Shown piece by piece: positions 13,501 to 28,500 of a stretch of 64,000 nucleotides of DNA; positions within the stretch are counted from its first letter, which is position 1, and each line of letters opens with the position of its first letter. The notes beneath the pieces are model-generated. The model searched no databases and was not told the DNA's origin. It was given only the letters and a program-made list of their open reading frames with translations. The position numbers were made by a program, and so were the translations under genes. The stretch is taken from the NCBI GenBank assembly GCA_002633005.1, contig NMRA01000057.1:1041393-1105392 (forward strand), in the 5' to 3' direction. This stretch comes from Phoronis australis. Lineage: Eukaryota > Phoronida > Phoronidae.

Positions 13501-16500
13501 TACACTTTGTACCAGTATTTTAAATGGATTCCAAACAAAATTTTGACAGGCGAGTATGCATTCAGACATTAGGCTTACAGGACAGCTACTACACAAAACT
13601 TTTCACAAATCTCCGAGTAGTTTCATGAGCAGAAACTGAACGAATTTGAAACTAAACAGAACCTCCGTCGCTGAAATCCCCATCGCTGTTAATTTCTGGC
13701 ATACAACACAGACACTCCATACATGGAACGTGACGATTGTCTCTTATCAGACAGACATACGAGCAGCTGAAGAGGTCTTGCTTGTTTAAATAAAATGCAC
13801 ACGTTTGGCACAGAAAATACAATATCACAATTCTCAACCCTCATAATTTCATCAATCACACACAGTTTTATTGTTATTGCTATGGTTCCATAATATGTCA
13901 GGCTTAAATGATATAAGTGAATAATTCTATCAGCTGATAAAATCTATATTTTTTCATAAATTCACAACAATTCCCTTTTAACAGACATTCCAAAGAATCC
14001 TCATTATGTGGTAGCTTCCAGTTCAGACCCATTTCACAAGTTAGTGAAAAAAACACTAACCATATCCAGACTGCAGCAATCAACTACCCTTTAATCACCA
14101 CAAACCATTCAATGACCCCGCCTCTGGGCAGTCAGTAACCTCTCCCCTTTGACCTTTGACTCACCTCCATGCCAAACTGGGGGCTCAAACAATAGAATGA
14201 AATCTGACATATCTCAAGCCATTTCTCCGCCGCCTGTCCTACCACCACTTCATGACTACATGAACCACCTGTTCCAACTCACAGGTAGGCAGACAGCATG
14301 ACACCTGTATTACAGATTCTCGATGTATTGATTTTCGTTATTAAAGTTGTTGCCGCTAAATCTTGTTCAACATACGATGATTCACACAAAAATTAACTTC
14401 CAGTGAATGACGGCGATGATAGTGGTTGTCGTGGCACAGCGAGTCACATGATTTAAACGTAGCTGCCCACACAAGTTGTCCAAGGCAGAAAGAACCAGTC
14501 AATGTGATACAATCCAGCATCTGCTTCCTTCCCCCAGGCAAAGGTGAAAGGTATGGTGGCTGTGAACCCCCTTATCAGTTGGTCTTATCTGACACTTCAG
14601 TTGAGCCTCAGACATCCAGTATCACTTGACAATCTGGTGATCACAATAGTATCATGACATCCACACAGCTAGTAGTTTTAAAGTTAGATAACACTCCATG
14701 CATCCTAGTTGGCCAGGTGATACAAAGGCAAGTGTCCCATTCTTTGTAAGACTTCCTGCAGGAAACCAGGCCCAGCTGATAGCATCAACTCAGTAAGGCT
14801 TCTGAGTCCCCACATCAAAAGCAGCCTTTACACCATCCAATGAACCAACGACTTGACACAGCTGGGCCAAAATGGACTGTGATTTTCAGTTGATAGCATG
14901 AACACAGCCGATTTGTTCCCAAGTACCCACATCATAAGCCGTCACCAATCCATCCACTGCATCGTTGACTTAACAATCTCGATTTACTACACTGTACAGT
15001 AATAATCCAACACGAATGTCTACTTTTAAAGTCAGTCCACAGTCCACACTTATCACTACGAGGATGCGTTGAAGCAGGAAGTCCTTAACACCACGCACCG
15101 CAGATGATATTTCGCAAACTACTAGACAACAAGGATGGCCACTTCTAATATGGCAACGTCAGACAAACATGAAAGGCAGTGACAAATGAGTGGTAACCAT
15201 GGTAACGCACATACCCATTTAGAACAAAGATAACGAAGATAAAATCAATCACAAAATGTATGGAAACCTAACAAACAAGAAACAGAGACGTAATATTTCA
15301 CCAATTTTGGACAAAAATAATCGCCAGAATTGACCGGTTTCATTTCTCAAAGGCCAGGCTTATTACAATCTTGTGACTATGTAATGTTGAAAATCACACA
15401 TTGCAGACAACACTAGCACTTCAAGAACTAGTGTGGACCATCCTGTGACTACGGTGCACATAGAAAACGTGACAACTACTAAAAAGGACACAGACAGGCT
15501 CATTGTCCATCAGAGAAGTATTGTAATTATGTGAGCTACAGTGAGGATCTATATGAACAGTTTTCCATAAAATACTAAACCTCAAAGCGTATCAGTGACC
15601 TGACTTCCTCAAAACTTTTAACTTTTACACCTGCAGATCATAGCTCAAGACTACATAACATAAAGGACTAATTTCTTAAATTTTACCTGCGTGCCAGACA
15701 GGCGGGAAATGTTGTTCCAACATCTTATGCAAAACATCCTACGGTTACACCTGGCACCCCAAAGATCTCCCCACACACACACACACACACAAACACNATT
15801 TTCTGAAACCTGTGCCAGCTGAGATATCGGGATACGAATTTAGCCAATTTTGACAGTTTCCAAAATCACTAAAAGTACTCATCTTATGCGGCTCTAAAAA
15901 CAGACAAAAAATTATCGAAATCTTTTAAATTTTCATGAATAAAGTAGACGAAGGTCACACCTGATCAATAACACAGGTTCAATATTTCAACGTTACTTCC
16001 ACTGCGTAACTTAACTGTCGGAATTTTACTAAAACTTAAGTGCCGCCAGGCTGAAAACTTGTCGGAAACAAATAGTATCCATGGAAACCAAAAGGGGGCG
16101 TTTTGAAAAAAAATAAAGGTGGTCTGGAGTCAGTGGGGTCAGTGTCATCTCACAGACAAAATATAAAGAGAATCTGTGACATAGCGTTTATCACCCTCTG
16201 CCTGGTCCATTCGCGAACATGCTCTTAAGTTATCAAGTAGGAAGAAATTATCGAGCTAGTTTTTTCTATGCCATGCGTGGTCACTTAAGAACCGAGCTCG
16301 CCAGATTTACACAGCACAATTAGGTCAACCCGAAATCACAACAGGACTGAAATGAAGCACTATTACTACTGATCTGGTTCAGTTAAAAACACAAACTTTC
16401 TTCACAGACATATCCGTCATCCAAAGCTTCATACACCATTGCATTCTTATCCCATGTTAGAACTGATATCAGTTGCAACAAACCAACAAGAATTCCCCTG

Positions 16501-19500
16501 GGGCCATGCAAACTTGTAAGGAAACCAAACTAACCCACCATGACAAACACCTTCATGAGCTTGATTAGAAGAAGTACCAAACTGTTAACGTTTTTCCAAT
16601 TGAAATCATTTCTCATTTGATAAAGCTACAAAATGAGACAGGTTGTATCGTAGTAAGTAAGAGACTTATATGGGGTTTTGAATAAAACATTGGGGTTATA
16701 TATCAAATATAAACGTAGGCAGTCTGGTGCACCTTGTACCATATGGGCACTAGCCACTCAGATGGGCCAATTTCACTTATGTCCAGGAACCATTTTTATG
16801 CTTTATTAAATGTATAGTTAAAACCCAGGTGAGGATCGAGAGACCTGACTCAAGGGTCCAACAGTGGGCTTAAATGGGACTTGAAGCCTACATACTTGAG
16901 TAAAGGAAGCGGACTCCCTTCCCACCAGGTCTCACTGCTTCCTCTAAGAGAGGGGGGGAGGGGCCCATTGCCCTCTTAGGTTAGCTGTGGTGAATCTTAC
17001 GGTTGAATCAATTTATCTTAACTTGCTGCTATAACCCCCCCCCCCAGGCTCCTCTCATTAAATCACAAACCCAAGTCGTAGGTTTCAAGTATGGTTCTGC
17101 AGGGTTTCAAGGATCAGTTAGTGACATATGGGGAGAACACAACAAGAACTTGATTTACCTTATTATGTGCCCGATAAACCTACATCCAAACAGTCAAATA
17201 AGAAGCAAACTTTGACTTCAATCAGTGACTCAGGCGAGATATGAAATAATCCGTTTATAAATGCCAAGAAATTTATATTCCAACAACCTGAACTGACTTC
17301 AATGCAAGTTCAAGGAGAACTGTCGATTAAACAAATATTTGATTAGTTGAATTAAAATAATAAACCAAAACACTGTGCAGAACTGATTAAACAGACGTCA
17401 TGATTGATTCACTCACCAGTGCTGCTTTTTCTGGTATAGGTGGGAGCAGACGGCATTCCCTGCAAAATGAAAAACGAGTTGAAATTAATTATTTAATCCC
17501 TGCAACAGACCTTGAGATAATAAGGTTCAACCGCCAGACTGAACTGTAGGTCGTCAGCAATCAGTTCCACCCATACAAGGGGTCAAGATTTACAATGTGC
17601 CTACGATTATGGCTTGGTGATAAATAATTCCAGTTGTTCAAAACATAAAGTAAGAATGAAAAACTAATTCAGCAGTTCCTCGTTTAAATTGCTCACAGTT
17701 TGGTTACAAAAAGAAAAAAAGCAACACTAAATGTCTGTACTCCTCAAGAACGACAGCTAAAATTTGAACACCATGACAACCTGCCAGTAGTGGAAACATT
17801 ACGAGAACAAAACGGAAAGGTCAGAACATTTGCATTTAAAACAGGGGGCAACATCTACATTACCAATGCAAAAATAGTGGCTAGGCGCAGCAATCAATAT
17901 AGTCACATAACTCCTTCAGCCAATCGTAAATCTCAACCCCCCTTGGCATTTGCTATGCACCTTGGACTCCCGTGATAAACTACACTTACTTCCCTGTGAG
18001 CACCAAGATGATTTTTGAACTCCACTTACAGTCTATTTACCAGCATGTCCCAGCTGTGCATAATTACAGCCTCCATGTTTCAGTGAAAGTTACAGCAACC
18101 CTGGACACCCTGTTAATTTCACAGTTAGGCCAATCAGCAGCTACGGGACTTGCTGGGAGATATTTCCCCGGCAACAATAGCAATTATATACCTAACCAAA
18201 GGAATCACCTGCTTACAAACCTTCACTGTCCCTACAGTCCAGGGTTAGAGAGACATCTGGTGGACAGTGCAACACCAACTGCCTAGTTCAGGTTTGATTT
18301 GAAGCTACATAGGCCACAGAATTTTGAAAATATTGACGATATCAAAGACTTCATGGTCAGTGTTTTGCCTAACATTTCCAGTTTTTTGTGATCACAATCA
18401 TTTTCTTCACATATTTTGTACAAAAATAATTGCCAAAATTGCCACTCTACTTTTCAAAGATTGACTAGTTTGCTGCAAATATGACATCAACAAAATACAA
18501 ACCAAGATAATAGCAGACAAGAAAATTGTCTTAATTTTCGTTGAGAAATTTGTCGAAATAAAATTCTACATGTTCACCATTAAGTGAGGTAACTAGGAGA
18601 AGAACTATCATACTTACTAACACCTTTGTTCCACTTTAAATTGTAAAGTTAAAAAAAGCCTGACCACAAAGATTGCTAGCAAATTCAAAACCCAGTGGGA
18701 GATTATGGACGGTACAAAGTAACAGAAGATATCTACAGAAGTGTGTCTAAGAAGCAAGAGAACGTGAAATTGCATCACCAAAACTAATATCATAAGATGA
18801 ACAGTGCTCTAGTACCAAGACCCACCAAACGGTGTTTGTGAAAGGATGCCGGTCGAATAGCAATATGTAATAAAAAATCTAGCGAAGCTGATTGCGAAAC
18901 AATTTGATAGCGGAAACCCATCACCGAGATGAACTAAAACAGACATACTACGTAAAGTGAGACTGAAAATGGCAGTTAGTAAAATAGAGAGCTTGAGCTT
19001 AAGTGTATGTACAAGTACATGCTACCAGGACTGTCTTTGTTACTATGTCATCAAATGACTTTATGATTTGACCACCAGAGGGCATCAGATGTTGTCTGCT
19101 TCTCTCAACATCGCCAAAACGTAACTATTAACTTTCAGCATACGTACATGCTCATAGAATTTTCTAAAAGTCACTAACGACGCACCTCCCTATCCACCCG
19201 GGTCGCTACACAATACCAGATTTTACACAGGTACGGAAAAGATGGTGGAGAAAGAACGGGATATGGTCACTAGTGAGACAACATTTTAAAGTCTACGCAG
19301 GACCTGGGTCAGTTGTAGATGAAAGTTCTAAAAAATTGAGATTCGGGAGTCTACATTCTACCATTTTCATCCACTTGTTTATTTACTCCAGACGATTACT
19401 TTGTTACAAAAAGAGCATTTACAATACAAAATGGTAAAAATAAATAGACTTTTTGGTTGTACTATTTGTAAATGTCGCCGTCATCAACTTTGACCCCAAG

Positions 19501-22500
19501 AGCTACAAGTACATATGACTCGGATGAAGACCTATATCAGAAACTGACACCATCGAATTTGCATGTAAGTTCACTTGAAAGTTTTGGTCAAAGCGTGGGC
19601 ACGCGATTGGTCAATTTTCAAGTCTGGTCTCGAGTAAAGCCTGGTGGTCAGGAAAGTGACTTAAGACAAAAACAGAAACTCGGCCTTACAGCCACACTCC
19701 ACAGTTACGGAATATAAGTTTAGCCAAGTAGTCGTGAGCGAATCAAAACCAAGAAAAGAAATGTATAGAAATCAAAGCCGTAACTAGCAGTTAAGTTGCT
19801 TATTCTCTGAGACTGCACTTTGGCTCCAGTGAGGTTTTATCACTTATCAGAACTAGCTGTGTGGAGCCCAAGACCAAGTTGCTGCCTTAAGTCTTTCAGC
19901 CACTTATCATGAAACGCCCCCTGGTGGACATGGGGTAATGATAAGTAACAAGTATTTGAAATGAACCAATTTTGCGTTGGTCTCTATAAAGACGAGCAGC
20001 ACTGTCCCTGCAAGAACGGTGTTAGTGGCGTGAAGTGGTTAGAATGCAGGGTTACACATGCAGTCGCGGGCACGAAACAAAACTCACGTTATCTTCAGCG
20101 TCGCCGCTCTGCTCGTCCGTCTAATGAATAAAGTGCACAGATATGCGTACAGTGACCGTGTTACTTGTTGGAGAGACCTAATTCAAGATTCACCATGTGG
20201 GAACTCGCAAACGCATTGAGCAAGTACATTCAATAACGTGGCTGACAACAACATCCAGTACTACTAGACGTAGTTTTGCTCTATAATAGCTACCAACTAA
20301 CTAAAGACTACAGCACACCACACCGATGAACCATTAAAATGGACCCCCTTGTAGTAGACAATTGTCTTCCACTGAGAAGGTGTGGTTTAATATTACTCAT
20401 ATCACCCAGCCTCGATTCTCCACAAGGAGCATCTGTCAAATCATGGAAGAAACTGTGAATCTCATGGTGGCAAATCAAGGACGTATGAAAAGTACCTCTT
20501 TACAGACTACATCGGCACGTCAAGTAACAAATTTCTGCTGCAAAAGATGTCACAGTGCTCTCTCAAACTCTAACTACATGTTAAGACTATGCCCATTTTA
20601 TCTAGAACGCTTGAATAATAGTTTTCAAAATAAACTGGACAACGTTGAAATTCAACGTACAAAACAGCAAGTAAATGTTCATTTAATTTTTAACTAGAAT
20701 CTGTCTCAGCATGATGGCCACAAAAAAGTTTCAGAAAAAAATGTGAAATAAACCCGTTTTTAAATCAACACAACAATGCAGAATGCTGCCAACCAACTAC
20801 TCTATAACCATACAACGACTTGTCATAAATCACCGTGTTGACATTATATCGGAAAATTGCGATTGGACAGCTGCATACCATGATGGTGTATTGTGGTCCC
20901 GTGTCTTTCCCCGTAGGTTCCGTTTTCTCCACCCGTTTCGGAGGTTTGTACTCTTCATACTGATCTGCCACGAAATCGCTCAGAATGTGACGTCCTTTCT
21001 CAGCAGACTGATGGCTTTCTGTACAAGGACAAAAATAGCAACGATGAAAACACGTTCACGTCAATTTTAACTTTATGCTTCAAAGAAGATGGAGAGATAA
21101 TGCAGGTAAAGATGAAGTCAACTTCTAGTCATAATTAATACCAGTCAATAGGCCAAAACAGTGACTTAATATCCAATTAATAAGTATTTTTCAGGTCATT
21201 TTCAAGTTAAGTGTTATGCTGTGTTTTGTACAAACAATTGTCCATGACTATGGTTTCTGAAATCTCAATTTTCTTTTGGACCGGATGTAAAACCTCTATG
21301 GTTTCAATAGTGTATGCATCCGATTACATAAGTGTACTCACCCGATTCCGACCCGGCAAATTCCTGGCCATCTTCATATTCCGACTGCAAACAGAGGTAA
21401 AAACAGGGAAGACATTAACGCAGGAAAAACAAATTGACTAAGACGGCAACACCTCAATGACACAGAACAAACCAAGAACATAAAGGAAAAACATGGCATT
21501 TCAAAAAAAGTTGAAAAAATACGAAGCAGCATTGAATTACGGATTAAAATCTAGAATGAAATTACATTGAAGTCATTAGGAATTTTTTCTGTGACATTTC
21601 GTCATTTTTCAACGAAACGAGATCATCTTTTTATTTTTTTGCAAACCATTGAAGATGACTTTGAAATACCATCTAGATTAAACACCAGGCATAGGTGTGA
21701 ATGAATGGTCAATAAATGGGTCGTATTTCACTACATGATGCAAATTTATAAAATTGTCTACCTGTAATCACAATGGGCCATTATCAAACAAATGCACTTC
21801 CCTTTGCAGGAAAATGAAGATATTAAAAAAGGAACCTTTCTGTATTCGTCTCACATAGCGAATATCACCTTTCCTGTTCATTGGCAAAGTCCAGAAAGAC
21901 ATGGTGATGAGAGAGACATCTATTGGCAAATGAGAACACTTGAAGATGGTGGTCAAGATGCCGTTAATCTAGAGCTACAAGACACTACTCATATTCTCCT
22001 GCGCCCATTTGCTCCAATGATAAACGGAAATGCATGGCCTCTATTCTACAGCAAACAATGATCAAATCTGCTAGAATACGTTGAACACCAGTGCACAAAA
22101 ACTAAAACCAACCAAAATAAAGAACACGGCCAAGCGCTTGTGCAGGAATCAACAGCAGCTACACTGAAATCAACCAAAATTACAGCAAACCCATGCACTA
22201 CATGCTCTCAACTGAATCTCACACAAGCAGTGCCCAATAGACACGTCTCATCCGCAGCACCACAAAAATAAGCGGTCCCCAACAAAGGTACAGACCACAG
22301 AACCAATGCAGGATGCAAGCAAATTAACCAAGAGGCTCATAACAAAACCAATAGGCAAACACCCTGGCATTACACACGGCTATACCTCAGTACCGGACAA
22401 GTCACTGTCGGTCGTGTAACTGTCGTTAGAGTCTATATCAGCCATGTCGGTGACCTGTATTACAGGTATATTACTATGCACCAGTGGTGGGTCGGGTTCG

Positions 22501-25500
22501 CTGACGCTAGCACCTTCCTGCATGATCAAGTGAATTCGGTGTCTGGGTGTGAGTGTATGTTTGCAAGATATGGTCCTTTGACTAGCCTAACACGAAAGTA
22601 GCAATTTGAAGGGCTACGGACTATTTGCCCAGAGTATTAAATTCTACAGTGGGAAATGCACAGGCAAAGGGAGCTAAATAGCTGTTTAAACATGGGTAGG
22701 TAAAGTGGCCATCTCATTAACTGAACTGTAAATTTTACCTGTCAACAACCTCTACTAACGACTACAAGCACAAAAATAATGGGTCTCCAAAACAAATAGG
22801 AACATGTTGGATTTAAAGTCAAGTCTCACTAATTTCGGACAAAAAACTGCCAAAATTTTCTTTCATTTTAGAATGACCACATTTTTCCAAGACATCTGTA
22901 GGTGGACGTGGCACACAACTTGAAAGAGTGTGATTGTATTGCAACCTGTACTTTGTGTGAAAAATAAAATTTCAATTGTCCGCCATCTTGTGTCCCGAAT
23001 TGGTGACATGCTACCGTAGCATAAATTGTATTGCTATTGTAGGCTAGAGAAAGACAAAGACATGTTCAGCAATAACAGAGATTCAGAAGCTAATAGGTTT
23101 CAATATGTAATCCCATCTCCCAGATTTCACACAAACAACGACAGTGATCAATTGATGAAGGTTTTACTGATTAAGCACTAAAAAACATTTTTAAGCTCAA
23201 CCCTAGAGAAAAAATCTTAATAAAACTATCAGTCTTCAGGTGAATGAAGATTACTGAATGAGCGTTTGAGTAAATTAGTCCTAATTCGTCGCCAACTTCC
23301 ATTACGATTGTTACATTATGCATTTTTGTCTTCCAAACGCTAAATCAAACATTCTTCCTCAAGGGATAAAGTGAATCCAGAGCAGACGGCTGAACATCAG
23401 GTACAAAACGTATCGGGATTTAAAATTACACCAAGTTCCTCATGCTTGGTTCATAAGGCCACTTCCTCAGCTCCAGTCATTGTAAGGCCAAGCATACCAG
23501 GTATGGTAATACTAGTAGCAGCCCAATAGAGGATTTATAAACAGGTGACTTAGGCATTACACAAAGGTGAGGGATTAAAATAACAGTTATCACAAAAGGC
23601 CACTTGAATGACCTGCATACCACAACTTTAGTCAACAACCAACATGATCATTATTCTGTATATGAGACTGGGAGATCATTATCACATTACATAATCAATT
23701 AACCCCACTTGGTCCATTGCACTGTTCATAGAAAGAGAGCAAAGGAAATCCACTCCAGTACAGTACTGCAAATGTGAAAATTTAAATTACCTGGCAACCA
23801 TTTTCTTGTTCAAATATCCAATGGCACATAATTGTCAGACTTAATGACCCAATCTCGTGCAAATAGCCTGAATTCACCAGTAATTATACATATTGCAAAC
23901 AATGTCACGCCGAGTTTCAACTTAATTAAACGTGGACACGCAAATTTTGCTGTGATCAAAAGGGACTGCCATCAGATCAGTCTTCATAATATATCCATAG
24001 AATACCAGTCTCAAATACCAACAGTTACAACACATACAATCATCCAGTGATCAGTTACTGTGATGGGGGTTTCCAGACACCAAGAGTTTCCCAATGGAAA
24101 GTGAGAAAAAACACCACGCCTCACCTATATGGCATCCCCACCTATGGTGTAAAAAATGTGACAAAACATGACAAGAATTGCCATCTTGGAATTTCTAACA
24201 CTAGAACTTTCGAGGGACACCTTAAGACAATCAAACACTTTACAGACAGCTTGGAAATCCTAACACTAGAACTTTCGAGGGACACCTTAAGACAATCAAA
24301 CACTCTGCAGAGAGCCTATGGCAGCAAATGAAGGGCTATGAGCAAAATGTACTTCTGTTTACGCAGAGACCAATGTTGAGGACTAAATAGAGTCATAAGG
24401 TTATCACCAAAGCTACTTGAGAAGTTATCAGTACAATTGTTGCCATTCCGATACAAGTGAGTGCAAAAACACGCCACTGAAAATGAGAAAAATTTGATAA
24501 TAAAGTCTGCTGGCTCACAGGCATCAATTAACACTCCGACTCCTGAACTCCTCCCCCCCCCCTTAACTATTAATGGGTGTTGTTTTCTGGTTCCCTGATT
24601 GTAAGGTAAAACCTAGTATGTCCCAAAATTTCCGGAATTCAGCATAAGCACGGTAGTCTTATAAATTAGAACAAAAATTCCTTTTGTCAACAACTATTGT
24701 ACCAAACCAGAGACTGAACAGAGAACGGGAAATAAAACTGGATTAGCTAGCCAACCAGACAAAGAAAGTTACAGCACTTATCCACTTTTGGCTTCCTAAA
24801 ANGGGGTTTCCAGACACCAAGAGTTTCCCAATGGAAAGTGAGAAAAAACACCACGCCTCACCTATATGGCATCCCCACCTATGGTGTAAAAAATGTGACA
24901 AAACATGACAAGAATTGCCATCTTGGAATTTCTAACACTAGAACTTTCGAGGGACACCTTAAGACAATCAAACACTTTACAGACAGCTTGGAAATCCTAA
25001 CACTAGAACTTTCGAGGGACACCTTAAGACAATCAAACACTCTGCAGAGAGCCTATGGCAGCAAATGAAGGGCTATGAGCAAAATGTACTTCTGTTTACG
25101 CAGAGACCAATGTTGAGGACTAAATAGAGTCATAAGGTTATCACCAAAACTACTTGAGAAGTTATCAGTACAATTGTTGCCATTCCGATACAAGTGAGTG
25201 CAAAAACACGCCACTGAAAATGAGAAAAATTTGATGATAAAGTCTGCTGGCTCCCAGGCATCAATTAACACACCGACTCCTGAACTCCTCCCCTCCCCCT
25301 TAACTATTAATGGGTGTTGTTTTCTGGTTCCCTGATTGTATGGTAAAACCTAGTATGTCCCAAAATTTCTGGAATTTAGCATAAGCTTGGTAGTCTTATA
25401 AATTAGAACAAAAATTCCTTTTGTCAACAACTATTGTACCAAACCAGAGACTGAACAGAAACCGGGAAATAAAACTGGATTAACTAGCCAACCAGACAAA

Positions 25501-28500
25501 GAAAATTACAGCACTTATCCAATTTTGGCTGCCTAAAACCGTCAATTTATTTCCAAGAACACTTGTAACTTGTTACCCAATAAGGTGAGGATTCGAAAAT
25601 TCTATTGTCTTGCTGCCAGAAAACACAAAGAGTGCACGTCACATCCAAATTCCGCAGATCAGTCGATCATAAATTCCAGCCTCAATGGTCAGATACATGT
25701 ACTATACCTCCAGTAGGCCGTTGGTTTCACTCCCCACCTTGGTGAAGGGGGTCCCTTGTTCGTTGCTCGTGCTGCGTCTGAGGATTACCAGACTGGGGGA
25801 TTTCGGAGTGGGTGACGTCAGAGGAGGAGACAGTTGGTCCTCGAAACCGCTTTCAACCGATTCCTGTTTGCGTGGGGTGAACAACTGGAAGTCCTGAATA
25901 ACGCTCAGATGCGAAGCTGTCATAATTGTTGATATTTCCAAAGACGTTTTTCTACCACCCCTCACAAACCGTGAGACAGCCTCCACTCCACTAGACTTGA
26001 CTGTGTCGCGACTTATCCGAACTAGACAGACAATGACGTTTTGTCCAATATTTGAAATCAAAACCTTGCGGTGGTGGTCGTCTTATTATTGCCCAATCCG
26101 TGTGTTTGCAGGCCTTAATATCAACTGACCCTTTAACCTATTTAAATAGCGAGAATAATGCTAAAAAATAACACCCAGCCTCTGTCAACAGAGTCTGTGA
26201 AGGAGACTGCAAAACCTAGCCACTTAGCTGCCTTTCACATCATTCACTGGTCTTATTTACTAGTTGTAACCACTCTTGTGAAGCCAGCATTGATATTCCA
26301 AACACAGTCAAACAGAATGCTTAGAAATATCCAGGAGCTGGGAATAATAGAACAGGCCAGATTGCCTTTGCCAGGGAATGACTCCCAAGTGGGCGTGCTT
26401 TGTCCCCTGTTCACTGGGGCAAGAGAGGCATCCAGTTTCTCTGTTTAAGTCCTCAAGTAACCCTACAGCAGATGAATAGAGTTAGGGCACCCTGCATGGT
26501 GTCTACCAAGTAATGTACACTGAATGACCACTACAGTACAAAGGTAATTCAGGAACTCCAGTAGGCAGAAGAGGATCTGTACTGGTTACATAAGAAAAGA
26601 CAGCAGAGTCCCTCATAACACCCAAACATCAACAGGGATGTACCTTTAAATTGCTGCACATACCTTAAAACCTCACCAATTTAGGATATTGGCTGAGAAG
26701 AGAAATTTAAGTTTGAACTCAATTCTTTCATGGAATATACAGTATGTAGCATCAGATTTATGCATTAGATTCAAGTTCTGAACCATCAGCTCCCATTGTG
26801 GGCATTCACTTCCACAACGCTTAGAAGATGTTGAAAAAAGAAAAAGGTAATCGTGGCAACTACTTTTGTCCAAGATTTGTGATTTTACCTTATTCACGAT
26901 GATTGTCCGAGTTCACGTGAGATTTTACCTTATTCGTGATGATTGTCCGAGTACCGCAGATTCTTATTGCTGTCTGCTCAAGGCAAATTAAGATATTGTT
27001 ACCACAAAACGCAATCAAAAGTAGGTCCCTACTGCTCAAAAATAGAACCTATAAGTCCTACTTTGAAGAATGATGCGAGTAACTTCAAATGTTCATTAAC
27101 ATGGCGTATCTTACAAGGATATGTGCGATCTTATACACACATGTGTGTTTAGCCAAATATTCACTCAACTATAGATTTTAACTTTGAGAAAGTACCGATA
27201 TATATACTTTTGAAAAGTACAAAAACTACAAAATTTGATTTTCGACTTTATGCCAAAAAGCCACAAATCAGATCATGTGAACATTTTTTAAACAATATTT
27301 AGCGAAAAAGAAAAATACAATAACTGTAAAACACTGGCAACAATAACATTTCCAAGTTTTGTTTGATCTAAATGTTCACGACCAAAAACGCTGTTAGTTT
27401 TCTAAAGTATGATTTCATTTTCATTCTAAAGCAACGCCTTCTCAAAAAAATCCGAAAAGTTCTACTTCTGATAGCTGCTCCCGGCCTTCAAAACTCGAAC
27501 ATTTTAAAAACAATTCCAAATAACGTTTTGGAGAACAGTGCATACACTATAGTATCCGAACGTTTCAAATGAATCCTATCAGCCGTCTTTGAGATAAAAT
27601 AAATGTTCTAATGTTGGCCAAATTTCGACATTTTTCTAGGGTCCTACATAACCTTAAAGAAGCGTACAACATAAAAGTACAACATCCACTTCTTGGAGAA
27701 GAGGGACTGACCGCAAGGTTCAATCGCATCACGCGATTTCAATACTAACACTGGAAAAATTAAACCACTACAAGAAAGCATTAACTCAAGTGCTCAAGCC
27801 ACCAACATGATTCATATCGTAAATAGAAAATGGCAAATTCCCGTTTTCAGATACCTTCCCCCCTAAACACAAACCAAAAACAATACCAACACCCACATGA
27901 ATTTTTTAACCATCATAAATGTGAATGAGATTACTGATACAAACCAGTGGATAGGTGCCAAAGTGGATTTTCGCTTTAGACACATATTCGGACATGACAC
28001 ACTGAAGTTACAATCACCCTAAAAACGTCCAAGACTCTCCTAGCTTCTAGCAGTTGTACAGCGGAACTGTTCAATTGTTAGGGAATCAATTAGCTGTTGT
28101 TTGCAATGTTCACTGTCATTGTCTACATTCCAACCAACATATCTGACCACTGGGTGTCAGTGATACCATGACCTTTGACATAAGATAGGATAAATGTTGG
28201 GACAAGGGAGGTTTACCAACCTTACCCACTTCCTACACTATCATGCCTCTCACTTGCAAGACTGCACCCAACATGTGAACTTGTCTCTCAGAGAAATCAA
28301 ATGCCAGTTCTTGATTCTGAGAAGGAAAACCATGGCCAATACACCCCATATCTAACACCAGATGGCACTGCAAGAATAAGTGTATCCAGAAGGCAGACAT
28401 TAGGCAACGGGTGAGCTTGTAAACCTCCAGGTGGAGCTAGTGACATAAGGGTCCCAACAGCAAGTAAATGCAGACATTGAAGTAGTCAAGTGAGATACTT

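Larger units (their letters stand above)
12874..17416. other. Intron between coding exons 7 and 8
   Basis: A 4543-nt intron. It contains an (AC)n microsatellite next to an assembly gap at 15797, a poly-C run near 17034-17045, repeat copies at about 15290-15345, a CTCF-like core at 16088-16100 and a candidate 12-nt microexon at 14165-14176. Confidence 0.6.
17460..20878. other. Intron between coding exons 6 and 7
   Basis: A 3419-nt intron. It includes a dispersed-repeat copy near 18418-18440, two CTCF-like cores facing each other (19072-19085 and 19915-19927), and a decayed SINE at 20026-20080. The plus-strand frames at 17700-18286 show no recognisable domain or splice context. Confidence 0.55.
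22518..25707. other. Intron between coding exons 3 and 4
   Basis: A 3190-nt intron in the assembly. It contains dispersed-repeat copies at 22828-22860 and 22950-23010 and the gap-flanking 737-bp duplication at 24066-25538. If the duplication is artefactual the real intron is about 740 bp shorter. Confidence 0.6.

Noticed and set aside
17700-18286. Two adjacent plus-strand frames (91 and 104 codons) as a small gene
   Set aside because: They lie in an intron of the minus-strand gene, show no domain or splice logic, and their composition resembles flanking non-coding DNA.
24188-24317. CRISPR-like repeat array
   Set aside because: Only two direct units without spacers, in an animal genome; this is an ordinary tandem duplication.
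24066-25538. Real pair of duplicated genes
   Set aside because: The frames in the two blocks are chance frames, duplicated because the DNA is duplicated around an assembly gap.
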